From IMG/VR virus record IMGVR_UViG_3300048694_000540, positions 1 through 21,002 of that record: 21,002 bases of DNA; one strand, written 5' to 3'. The position numbers and the translations under genes were made by a program. This document shows positions 1 to 6,395 of this stretch, in pieces (within the stretch, counting starts at the first letter, position 1; every line of letters starts with the position of its first letter). The notes beneath the pieces were generated by a model that was not told the DNA's origin, did not search any database, and saw only the letters and a program-made list of their open reading frames with translations. This stretch comes from a virus.

Positions 1-287
1 TCATTGATGTTAGATCGAACAATTTCGGTGCCCATCCTTTGAAGAATGATACGAGGAGTAATTTCTTCACCTAAACGAGCACTCCAGAAAGAATCGACCT
101 TTTCTCGAAACTCTCTGGATTCATTCGTATCACCTTCAAGCAAAGGTCTTGGCCATCCAAACATAGTGGATACTGTGTCTTTCAACACATCAGCAAAGGC
201 AAATTGCTTAAAAGAAAACTTATCGGTAAGGACTTCACCAACTGTACCCTTACCTGATCCTGCAAACCCTGCCAAACCTATGATCAT
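1..287 (-). CDS. gp1-like deoxynucleoside monophosphate kinase, C-terminus cut by window edge
   Basis: The first 95 codons are present and the rest lies beyond the left edge. The N-terminus MIIGLAGFAGSGKGTVGEVL carries a P-loop (GFAGSGKGT, about residues 7-15). It is followed by segments I recall from marine T4-like gp1 dNMP kinases: FGWPRPLLEGDT, SREFREKVDSFW and TPRIILQRMGTE. T4 gp1 phosphorylates dNMPs, including the modified cytidine nucleotide, for phage DNA precursor synthesis; that activity is inferred here. The ATG shares one base with the TGA stop of the upstream glycosyltransferase-like gene (TGATG), and an AGGA lies about 8 nt upstream, so translation is probably coupled. The family assignment is fairly secure, the exact substrate is not. 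Confidence 0.8.
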   Translation of the reverse strand, partial: MIIGLAGFAGSGKGTVGEVLTDKFSFKQFAFADVLKDTVSTMFGWPRPLLEGDTNESREFREKVDSFWSARLGEEITPRIILQRMGTEIVRSNIN

Positions 288-1105
288 CAGAGATTTCCTG
301 TTAAAGCTGCGATTTTGGGTAGATCACCATTGAATGCATATGTACCAACATGTTGGGTCTTCATCCATGGGCACAACCAAATTTTACCTCCAATAGCTCT
401 CCAATATTGACAAAACATGTAATCTTCAGACAAGTACCTATGACTGTCTGGGTCGATCACTGTATCAAAGTAAGCATGAATGTATCGTGAACCATCAAAG
501 TTAGATTGACCAACATGATCTGGCTTATAGTTCAAGTGTGGATATTCTTCTTTAAACTTATCAAATACCTCACGCTTGACCATCATGAATCCAGTACCGA
601 TTTCCATAACTTCAAGTGGTTCTGTTACATTGAATTGCTTGGTGCCTGGCACAGCATTGAACACATATTCACCAGTCACACTTTGCAATTCAGCAGGATC
701 AAATTTGCTTTCATCGAATGTAGGATTCTTGAGCAAGTTCTTAGAAGCCGTCCACACAGCTTTCCAATTGATAGATTTCTTAGGATATGGACCACCAATA
801 ACATCTTTATCAAGTACTGCTAATGCTAAAACATCCATAGGGTCAAACAAAATATCTGAATCGATGAATAGCAAATGTGTCATACCTGATCTAAGAAATT
901 CATCAACCAAATAATTTCTTGCACGAGTAATCAAACTTTCATTGAAGAGAAATGAGAACCTGCATTCGATACCATACTTCATACACAAGCCTTGCAGATC
1001 AAGGCAAGCCTTCATATAAAGCCCGTTGCAATTACCACCATACATGGGTGTGGCTACAAACAACTTAACTTTACGCAATTCTTCGACTTTGATTGATAAT
1101 TCCAT
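287..1105 (-). CDS. GT-A/family 2-like glycosyltransferase, hypothetical
   Basis: A 272-aa protein. Near the N-terminus is a nucleotide-sugar-binding-type strand (KLFVATPMYGG, about residues 14-24), followed by an ITRARN segment (about 59-64) and a DxD motif in LLFIDSDILFDP (D82, D84). The DxD usually binds the metal and sugar diphosphate in GT-A enzymes. The C-terminal half has YLSEDYMFCQYWRAIGG and a histidine in a TQHVG context, positions typical of an acceptor or second metal site. ATG 1105 is preceded by GGAGC at 7 nt. There are no membrane segments or signal peptide, so it should be cytosolic. T4-superfamily phages use such enzymes to glycosylate DNA bases or virion proteins; the acceptor here is unknown. 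The terminator upstream and the overlap with the gp1-like gene suggest a two-gene unit. Confidence 0.65.
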   Translation of the reverse strand: MELSIKVEELRKVKLFVATPMYGGNCNGLYMKACLDLQGLCMKYGIECRFSFLFNESLITRARNYLVDEFLRSGMTHLLFIDSDILFDPMDVLALAVLDKDVIGGPYPKKSINWKAVWTASKNLLKNPTFDESKFDPAELQSVTGEYVFNAVPGTKQFNVTEPLEVMEIGTGFMMVKREVFDKFKEEYPHLNYKPDHVGQSNFDGSRYIHAYFDTVIDPDSHRYLSEDYMFCQYWRAIGGKIWLCPWMKTQHVGTYAFNGDLPKIAALTGNL

Positions 1106-1135
1106 ATGTAGAGCTCCATGATAATAAAATATACG

Positions 1136-1151
1136 ATGTCAGAACTGACAT
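1136..1151. repeat. Perfect 7-bp dyad with 2-nt centre, possible operator
   Basis: The plus strand reads ATGTCAG-AA-CTGACAT. It lies between the terminator at 1185-1213 and the glycosyltransferase start, where a promoter for that unit would be expected. The size and symmetry fit a dimeric repressor site. I could not find a convincing sigma70 or T4 late promoter around it, so the regulatory role is inference. Confidence 0.35.
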
Positions 1152-1184
1152 GAGTATATATGATCGAAATGGGAGCACTCACAT

Positions 1185-1213
1185 AAAAAAAGAGGGAGCA
1201 CAAGGCTCCCTCT
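1185..1213 (-). terminator. Rho-independent terminator after the small HTH gene
   Basis: On the minus strand a perfect 9-bp GC-rich stem (AGAGGGAGC / GCTCCCTCT, bases 1191-1199 and 1205-1213) with the 5-nt loop CTTGT is followed by at least six more Ts. It starts about 20 nt after the stop of the 74-aa gene. The stem is identical to that of the terminator behind gp23 at 14515-14542. Confidence 0.93.
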
Positions 1214-1232
1214 CTATTCAGAGTAAACGCTA

Positions 1233-1457
1233 TCAGGCCGCACGATTTGCGGCAAACCGATAGAACATTGTCCTCTTACCATCTACATTGCGATAATTGC
1301 TGTAGATGACACGACCTTCACGACTGCGAAGGTCATGAACCCGCTTATGAACATTTGCCAAAGGCACTCCAGCAATAACAGCAAGCCGAGCAGGAGTAAT
1401 ACCTGCGCCAGTGGTGTTACGACGAAGATGCTTGGCGACACGAGTAAGTTGGGACAT
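1233..1457 (-). CDS. Small winged-helix DNA-binding protein, hypothetical
   Basis: A 74-aa basic protein (predicted, no signal peptide or membrane segment). Residues about 18-45 (GAGITPARLAVIAGVPLANV and following) look like a helix-turn-helix: a helix, a tight turn at AGVP, and a recognition helix NVHKRVHDLRSREG. Then comes a beta-hairpin wing, VIYSNYRNVDGKRTMFYRF. ATG 1457 has a GGAG 7 nt upstream. The gene sits between two terminators: one at 1490-1532 at the end of the AAA+ gene and one just after its own stop. It either depends on read-through or has a promoter I did not find. It could regulate the neighbouring AAA+/VWA genes, whose leaders contain long inverted repeats, but nothing in the sequence proves this. 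Confidence 0.7.
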   Translation of the reverse strand: MSQLTRVAKHLRRNTTGAGITPARLAVIAGVPLANVHKRVHDLRSREGRVIYSNYRNVDGKRTMFYRFAANRAA

Positions 1458-1489
1458 ATAGTTTCTCCATAAAAAATGTCACACTTCAC

Positions 1490-1532
1490 AAAAACCTGGT
1501 GGTAATGCCGTGACAATTACATCACCACCAGG
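1490..1532 (-). terminator. Terminator hairpin after the AAA+ ATPase gene
   Basis: Minus-strand arms at 1520-1532 (CCTGGTGGTGATG) and 1495-1507 (CATTACCACCAGG) pair over 13 bp with a single G-U wobble. The loop is 12 nt and five Ts follow immediately. It begins 6 nt beyond the ATPase stop. The loop is unusually long for an intrinsic terminator, and hairpins with 11-12-nt loops also occur at the two preceding junctions of this module. Confidence 0.72.
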
Positions 1533-1538
1533 GTTCAC

Positions 1539-2717
1539 TTAGAACTGGACATCAGCCGTTGATGCTCCTTCAGGAGCAGCAGGCGGGTTGATAGTTTCAT
1601 CCAGCTTCTTATACAAATCCATAAAAGAGTTCTTGGTATCAGTGTCAAAGCGATTAAGACAAAGTTGAATAGCCTTTTCACGGTTCTTACCGAAGATAGC
1701 AAAAGCTTCGCAAATATGAACCAGACGCCGAGTTGAAATGATTTCAGATACAGCACCTTCAAGGAAGGACTTACGGATCACTTCAGCCCAATCGACCAAC
1801 CGCTTAACAAAGTCGGGGTCTTCCACATTGACCGACTTGAGAACATTCGTCAAAATCTTCATTTCGACCTTGTTCTGAGGATATTCTTGTTCCATAGTAA
1901 CAGAGAAACGCTCAAGGAAAGCTTCGTTCATAACATTGGTACCAATGAAACGACCGTCATCAGAGCCCTTACCCTTGGTGTTAGCCGTGGCAATGATAGT
2001 GAATCCTTGAGTGGGTGTAATAAGCTTGTTGATCTTTTTAAGGAAAACCGGCTTACCTTCAAGTACAGGCTGAAGACACATAAGCTTGTTGGAGCCAAGG
2101 TCGACCTCGTCCAAAAGAAGGACAGCACCACGCTCCATGGCATGAATGACTGGACCATTCTGCCAAACGGTACGACCATCGACCAGTCGGAAACCACCAA
2201 GGAGGTCATCTTCGTCCGTTTCGATGGTGATATTGACACGGATGCATTCACGCTTTTCAACAGCACAAACTTGTTCGACCATCATGGTTTTACCGTTACC
2301 AGAAAGACCGGTCACATATACGGGATAAAACCGCTTTGACGAAATAATAGAACGGACATCAGAAAAATGTCCGAATGGTACATAACCAGGAGCCTTAGAC
2401 GGAATCAAAGACACCTGGTCGGGCATGTCAATCTTAACAGCAGCTACCGCCATATCAGCTACATGCATATCAGGAGCCGGTGCAGCCGGAGCCACATGCT
2501 TAGTCTTAACCTTAGGCTTGGGCATATCAAGCCCGGCGAGACTGTACAGACCACGACCGACACGGCGGTCGGCATCATTCGTCAACCACTGAGGAATCTT
2601 AATGTCAAATTCCTCACACACTTCGACAATTTGCTGTCGGCTGATTTCGGTAATTGAACCGAACTTATCAGCGACGGCGGCGAGGAACACAGAGCGATCA
2701 AGAACCTTAGGCATCAT
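1539..2717 (-). CDS. CobS/MoxR-like AAA+ ATPase
   Basis: A 392-aa protein. The N-terminal part (about 1-65) resembles a small DNA- or partner-binding domain. A Pro/Ala-rich linker (about 66-108) leads to an AAA+ domain: Walker A GLSGNGKT (137-144), Walker B LLLDEVD (200-206), sensor 1 ATANT (243-247) and an arginine-finger-like ERF (269-271). This is the CobS/MoxR type of AAA+ protein, whose members work with VWA-domain partners to remodel proteins or insert metals. Its partner is very probably the VWA protein encoded just upstream. Phage copies are often labelled cobS, but nothing else here points to cobalamin synthesis. The start is one of two adjacent ATGs behind GGAG (2717 or 2714). The gene has its own strong sigma70-like promoter and is GC-rich compared with the phage background. 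Confidence 0.88.
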   Translation of the reverse strand: MMPKVLDRSVFLAAVADKFGSITEISRQQIVEVCEEFDIKIPQWLTNDADRRVGRGLYSLAGLDMPKPKVKTKHVAPAAPAPDMHVADMAVAAVKIDMPDQVSLIPSKAPGYVPFGHFSDVRSIISSKRFYPVYVTGLSGNGKTMMVEQVCAVEKRECIRVNITIETDEDDLLGGFRLVDGRTVWQNGPVIHAMERGAVLLLDEVDLGSNKLMCLQPVLEGKPVFLKKINKLITPTQGFTIIATANTKGKGSDDGRFIGTNVMNEAFLERFSVTMEQEYPQNKVEMKILTNVLKSVNVEDPDFVKRLVDWAEVIRKSFLEGAVSEIISTRRLVHICEAFAIFGKNREKAIQLCLNRFDTDTKNSFMDLYKKLDETINPPAAPEGASTADVQF

Positions 2718-2741
2718 TTATCTCCAATTTGATTGTGATAC

Positions 2742-2770
2742 ATCATACATGATTGGCAGAGAAAAGTCAA
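2742..2770 (-). promoter_or_regulatory. Sigma70-like promoter for the AAA+ ATPase gene
   Basis: On the minus strand TTGACT (2770-2765) is followed after exactly 17 nt by TATGAT (2747-2742). The predicted start lies about 15-20 nt before the ATG. Each hexamer matches consensus at five of six positions. The -35 box directly abuts the inverted repeat at 2771-2812. Confidence 0.75.
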
Positions 2771-2812
2771 TTGGAACCAGAGAAATTTTATTGCTTTTTT
2801 CTCTGGTTCCAA
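2771..2812. repeat. Perfect 15-bp inverted repeat with 12-nt loop between VWA and AAA+ genes
   Basis: Arms 2771-2785 (TTGGAACCAGAGAAA) and 2798-2812 are exact reverse complements with a 12-nt centre. It lies 16 nt beyond the VWA stop and touches the -35 box of the next promoter. There is no clean T-run after it on either strand: the minus strand continues TTGACTTTT. It could be a weak terminator, an RNA-processing or stability hairpin, or an operator. Confidence 0.7.
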
Positions 2813-2828
2813 GAAATAATTTTCTCTT

Positions 2829-5033
2829 TTAATATGAAGCATTTGCTACACGGGTAATGAACTTGGTAAGCATGATACGATTGATACTTTTGCGATCCGA
2901 GAACTTCATAAAGGTCTTGGTGATCTGGTTTTTGGTCATGTTGTTATTCACAACTAAATCATCAATAGTCCTTTGACGAACAACACGGACGATATAGTAC
3001 TCATCATATCCAGCACTTTCAACAGCCGCAAACTGGTTATCTTTCCAGCACTTGCGAGTTTCTTCATTGTTTACAACGGAATCATCAATGATACGCGAAC
3101 TAACAAGATGATTAAGCTGTGAACCCTGATATAGATAGAAACCAACCAAATTACAACCAGTGCGATCCTTGAGAATACGGAGGAATGTAGAAGTCATTCC
3201 ATAGTAAAGGTCATTTAGCCAATAGGTTTTCTTGGTAACTTCGTCACGGATAATATACTTATTACCATTTTTCTTTTTTGGCGAAGAAACCGAACTATTG
3301 TGAGCACAAGGATCAGAACCACCGTCCGTAAGGAAGATGGTGTTCACCACTTGCAACTTATTCTTGTTGCGAAAATCATTGACAATCTTATCCGCAGCAA
3401 GGATCGTCTGGTTCAAAGGAGTTGAGTCCATACGGTCACAACGAAACATTTGACGATTTGCTGCCATCCACAACAACTCATAAGCTTTCTGCAAGGTGCC
3501 AACATTCATCCTAGAAGAAAGAATGTTCCTGATCTTAAAAGCACCAATAAAGTTGACCGTCGTGTTATCACCAACAACTTGTTGCGGTGATGCATGATTT
3601 TGGTAATGAGTGCGGAACAGGTATACTTCAAAAGGAATATTAACACGCTTACAGAACATGGTCAGCGAAAACAGTTGCTTCATTGTATAATCAAGGTTCT
3701 GTGTCATCGACCCTGACCAGTCGAGGAACATAATAAAGCCATGGTTCTTACCCTTAGGTATAACCGTGACCTTCTTAAAAATATCTTCCGTGAACTTATA
3801 CTGCGGAAGCTTGTTGGTATTGATAACACCAGTCTTAGCCGTTGCAATACGGGCATAAGCATCAGCCGACTTACGCATCTCAAATTCTTTGACCATAAAG
3901 GAAATGGTGTCGGATTCTTTGCGACGCCATTCTGCCAATCTAGCCATCAGAACAGCAAAGTTTTGACGAGTAAGATTGTGATCAAGCAATTCTTTTTCCA
4001 TGTCAGCCATGACAACTGTATAATCATCGATAATTGCATCATGGTTCAGCTTAGGAACATTACGATAGATATAATTAACATCGTTATCCATGACAATCTT
4101 GGACATGGATTCTTCATATGCTTCCTGAGTTTCCGACTTTAATTCATCGGAATCATCATTCTTCTTTTCGAGTTTCGAGACCTCGACCTCTTCATCATCA
4201 CTTTCCTGAACATCATCACTTTCCTGAACATCATCACCCTCATTTTCGCCTTCTTCATCATCAGAACCGTTTGAGGAAGCTTCGGTGTCGTCTTCATCCT
4301 CCTGATCAAGATCATCCTGATCATTATCGGAATCAGCGGCATCCATATCTTCATCAGAGTCTTCCGATTCTTCGGACGATTGATCAGCAAGCTTTTCTTC
4401 TTTTTGCTTTTCATTCTTAGCCTTGGCATAGCCATAAAGCTCGTCAGTCAAAGCAACCACATCCTCGAAAGTTTCCGTGTTTTCCATACGACGGATAAAA
4501 GCACGTTCTTCTGGCGTAAATTTAATATAAATGCCAGTAGACTTAAAGTAGATGTTAGCACGGTCCATAAACGAAAGCCCGTTAACATCCTTGTTTTGGA
4601 TTCCAAAGAAATCCATGTCGTTCAATTCCTTGTAACCAATCGCATAGTTGCGCTTGGAACCAGGATAACGACGCTTTTGAAGCTTATCAATACGAGCATC
4701 TTCCACAATGTTAAGAAAACCCTTGATGGTCATCAGAACATTATCAGACGGTTTGCGGTCATTGTGATACTTGAAGGAAATGTCGGTGATAGCGGTCAAC
4801 CACTTTTCGGCAGGCGTGTCAAGGGCATGCCCGACTTCGTGGACAACCAACATGTCATACAGGTCTTCCGAGATGTTCTGCCATACAGGCAAAACAAGGA
4901 CACGGCTGTCGGTATCAAAAGATGCGGTTTTAGCACCAGGTTCATGGTACATAGTAATATTCTCAGTGGCCAGAAGTTTAGCCAACTGGTTCTTGACCTC
5001 GAAAGAAATTGCTTGATTGCCTGTGGCGCTCAT
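2829..5033 (-). CDS. CobT-like VWA-domain protein with an HExxH metalloprotease-like domain
   Basis: A 734-aa protein counted from ATG 5033, which has GGAG 6 nt upstream. A longer reading from TTG 5063 is less likely. Residues 1-200 hold HEVGHALD (zinc ligands H65 and H69, catalytic E66) and a downstream VEDARIDKL (about 110-118) that could give the third ligand. Residues 203-310 are an extremely acidic linker. Residues about 420-640 form a VWA domain with a complete MIDAS: DWSGS (D438, S440, S442), T538 and D570. As I recall, CobT proteins share the order N-domain, acidic linker, VWA, and a segment resembling VEDARIDKL, but are not known for HExxH. With the adjacent CobS/MoxR-like ATPase it probably forms a chaperone- or protease-like complex. 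The substrate is unknown. Confidence 0.85.
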   Translation of the reverse strand: MSATGNQAISFEVKNQLAKLLATENITMYHEPGAKTASFDTDSRVLVLPVWQNISEDLYDMLVVHEVGHALDTPAEKWLTAITDISFKYHNDRKPSDNVLMTIKGFLNIVEDARIDKLQKRRYPGSKRNYAIGYKELNDMDFFGIQNKDVNGLSFMDRANIYFKSTGIYIKFTPEERAFIRRMENTETFEDVVALTDELYGYAKAKNEKQKEEKLADQSSEESEDSDEDMDAADSDNDQDDLDQEDEDDTEASSNGSDDEEGENEGDDVQESDDVQESDDEEVEVSKLEKKNDDSDELKSETQEAYEESMSKIVMDNDVNYIYRNVPKLNHDAIIDDYTVVMADMEKELLDHNLTRQNFAVLMARLAEWRRKESDTISFMVKEFEMRKSADAYARIATAKTGVINTNKLPQYKFTEDIFKKVTVIPKGKNHGFIMFLDWSGSMTQNLDYTMKQLFSLTMFCKRVNIPFEVYLFRTHYQNHASPQQVVGDNTTVNFIGAFKIRNILSSRMNVGTLQKAYELLWMAANRQMFRCDRMDSTPLNQTILAADKIVNDFRNKNKLQVVNTIFLTDGGSDPCAHNSSVSSPKKKNGNKYIIRDEVTKKTYWLNDLYYGMTSTFLRILKDRTGCNLVGFYLYQGSQLNHLVSSRIIDDSVVNNEETRKCWKDNQFAAVESAGYDEYYIVRVVRQRTIDDLVVNNNMTKNQITKTFMKFSDRKSINRIMLTKFITRVANASY
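4193..4237. repeat. 18-bp tandem repeat, 2.5 copies, inside the acidic linker
   Basis: The unit CATCATCACTTTCCTGAA occurs at 4193-4210 and 4211-4228, with a 9-bp start of a third copy. It encodes repeated DDVQES in the VWA protein linker. The two full copies are identical, which suggests a recent slippage duplication in a stretch with loose sequence constraint. Confidence 0.85.
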
Positions 5034-5062
5034 GTGTGTCTCCGTTTCATCGATTTGAGACA

Positions 5063-5091
5063 ATAATATAGGTGTTGATCGACAAATGCAA
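5063..5091 (-). promoter_or_regulatory. Possible sigma70-like promoter for the VWA gene
   Basis: On the minus strand TTGCAT (5091-5086) and TATTAT (5068-5063) are 17 nt apart, with ATG 5033 about 30 nt downstream of the -10. The -10 is good (five of six), the -35 poor (three of six). Both boxes overlap the inverted repeat at 5065-5101, which would allow repression. Supported by position more than by sequence. Confidence 0.4.
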
Positions 5092-5101
5092 CACCTATAT
5101 T
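5065..5101. repeat. Perfect 13-bp inverted repeat with 11-nt centre in the VWA leader
   Basis: Arm AATATAGGTGTTG (5065-5077) is the exact reverse complement of 5089-5101. The 11-nt centre is ATCGACAAATG. It fills much of the 98-nt gap between the DruA-like gene and the VWA gene and covers the likely -10 region. It is AT-rich at its base and lacks a T-run, so an operator or leader hairpin fits better than a terminator. Confidence 0.75.
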
Positions 5102-5131
5102 TGCATATCAGCTATGCAGCCAGCGCATGTC

Positions 5132-6385
5132 TTATCGACCAACCTGTTGTAAATACTTGGATTTTGTTTGGTCCCAGGTCATATAGATCAGATCATCATA
5201 GAACAGAGTATCTTTGCTCACCCTATCCTGAGCGACCAGAGACTTTATTCTTTTGGAAGCATATTTGTCTTTCCACAGATCAACCAGATAGGAATATGAA
5301 GTATCAAACGACTTGACCAAATCTTGTTCACCTATTTCACCTCTCAAAAACTCACATGAATTATTATACAGTGGGCTGAAATAGATACCTCTCTGATGAT
5401 TTGATTTGATCAATTCTTTTGGTAGACTCAATCTACTGTAAGTGAAGGTATATGATCTATTTCGATGATCTCTCTTATAAGGCTGACCTGTATCTTTCTT
5501 AGCCTCATACCACTCAAAATATTTTCTTGTGTGATTTCTCATCAACCAAGCTTTGATCATACCGATAGTCTTCTTTGTAGGTTCATATGAAACAGAACCT
5601 TCAGAAAATCCCATCTTCTTCCAATGCTTAAGCCCATCATACTGACTTAGACCGCCCATCTTATTTTTACCATACAGAGATGTGGTTGTCACACCAACCA
5701 ATGTGTCTTTGTATTGTGCTTTCCATTGCTTTTGTACTTCATCAGATAAACACAACAATGCTAAGAGTTTACCTCCAACATAGTTATAACCAAGAGGCTG
5801 TAGAGGCACAATCGTAGACCCAATGGCTGTATAGTTGATCATATGACCTTGTGTTTTCTTAGTTCTATCCCAACCAATGAACTTATCACGAGGAGTCAAG
5901 TCAAGGAAATCAGATGATATACAAATAAGCCCAAGATACTTTTTACTCTTAGCATCAACGACCAAGAAATTTAGGTTACGACCAATATTGGAATTATTCT
6001 TCATCGTAGAAGTGAAATTTCTTATTGTGTTCCATGTGACAGACAACTCAGCTTCTTTAGTATACACCAATTCTGGCTGAAGTTCCATGTAATCATCTGG
6101 GCTCGAAGGTATCCAGATGTTCTTCTTAATTTGGGAAATGAACTTATCTTTTTCCAAATCAAGCATCTGTGTCTCTTCACCAAATAGAGTAGACACCTTA
6201 GATGATGGATATCTTTCTTGTATTTCACACCACTTTTGATAAAGCGTATATTCCTCAACTGTCATCTTGGACACATCTTGTAAGTCTGACATCAAAGATG
6301 ATCTGAGTTGGTCATCTGTAATATTTTCAATGTTCTTAAGAGGATCTGTGTCTAGCCAGTTCTTCCATTGTTCTTCAATGTCCAT
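5132..6385 (-). CDS. DUF4338/DruA-like protein
   Basis: A 417-aa protein. Residues about 136-175 (GRNLNFLVV...YLGLICISSDFLDLTPRDKFIGWD) and the following blocks match what I remember of the DUF4338 family (Pfam DruA): IVPLQPLGYNYVGGKLLALL, VTTTSLYGKNKMGGLSQYDG and HWKKMGFSEG. The family is named from the DruA component of Druantia anti-phage islands, whose biochemical role is not settled. There is no helicase partner like DruE here; it stands alone. It starts 10 nt after the gp46 stop with an AAGG ribosome site, so it is the last gene of the recombination operon. A role in DNA binding or nicking, or as a decoy against host Druantia, is only inference. Confidence 0.65.
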   Translation of the reverse strand: MDIEEQWKNWLDTDPLKNIENITDDQLRSSLMSDLQDVSKMTVEEYTLYQKWCEIQERYPSSKVSTLFGEETQMLDLEKDKFISQIKKNIWIPSSPDDYMELQPELVYTKEAELSVTWNTIRNFTSTMKNNSNIGRNLNFLVVDAKSKKYLGLICISSDFLDLTPRDKFIGWDRTKKTQGHMINYTAIGSTIVPLQPLGYNYVGGKLLALLCLSDEVQKQWKAQYKDTLVGVTTTSLYGKNKMGGLSQYDGLKHWKKMGFSEGSVSYEPTKKTIGMIKAWLMRNHTRKYFEWYEAKKDTGQPYKRDHRNRSYTFTYSRLSLPKELIKSNHQRGIYFSPLYNNSCEFLRGEIGEQDLVKSFDTSYSYLVDLWKDKYASKRIKSLVAQDRVSKDTLFYDDLIYMTWDQTKSKYLQQVGR

Positions 6386-6395
6386 TATAAAACCT

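Noticed and set aside
46-333. Plus-strand 95-codon frame at the left edge
   Set aside because: It is antisense to the gp1-like kinase, whose P-loop and family segments are clear.
1928-2266. 112-codon minus-strand frame inside the AAA+ gene
   Set aside because: It overlaps the Walker A and B coding region of a clear AAA+ protein in another frame and has no family features.
4193-4237. CRISPR-like or regulatory repeat
   Set aside because: It is an in-frame tandem repeat coding for acidic linker residues, with no spacers.
1539-5033. Genuine cobalt chelatase for cobalamin synthesis
   Set aside because: Only the CobS/CobT-type scaffold is shared. There is no other cobalamin gene in view, and the same AAA+/VWA design is used by many unrelated MoxR systems.
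4380-5066. 228-codon plus-strand open frame
   Set aside because: It lies fully antisense to the VWA protein gene, has no recognisable domain and no convincing ribosome site. It arises from the codon bias of the minus-strand gene.
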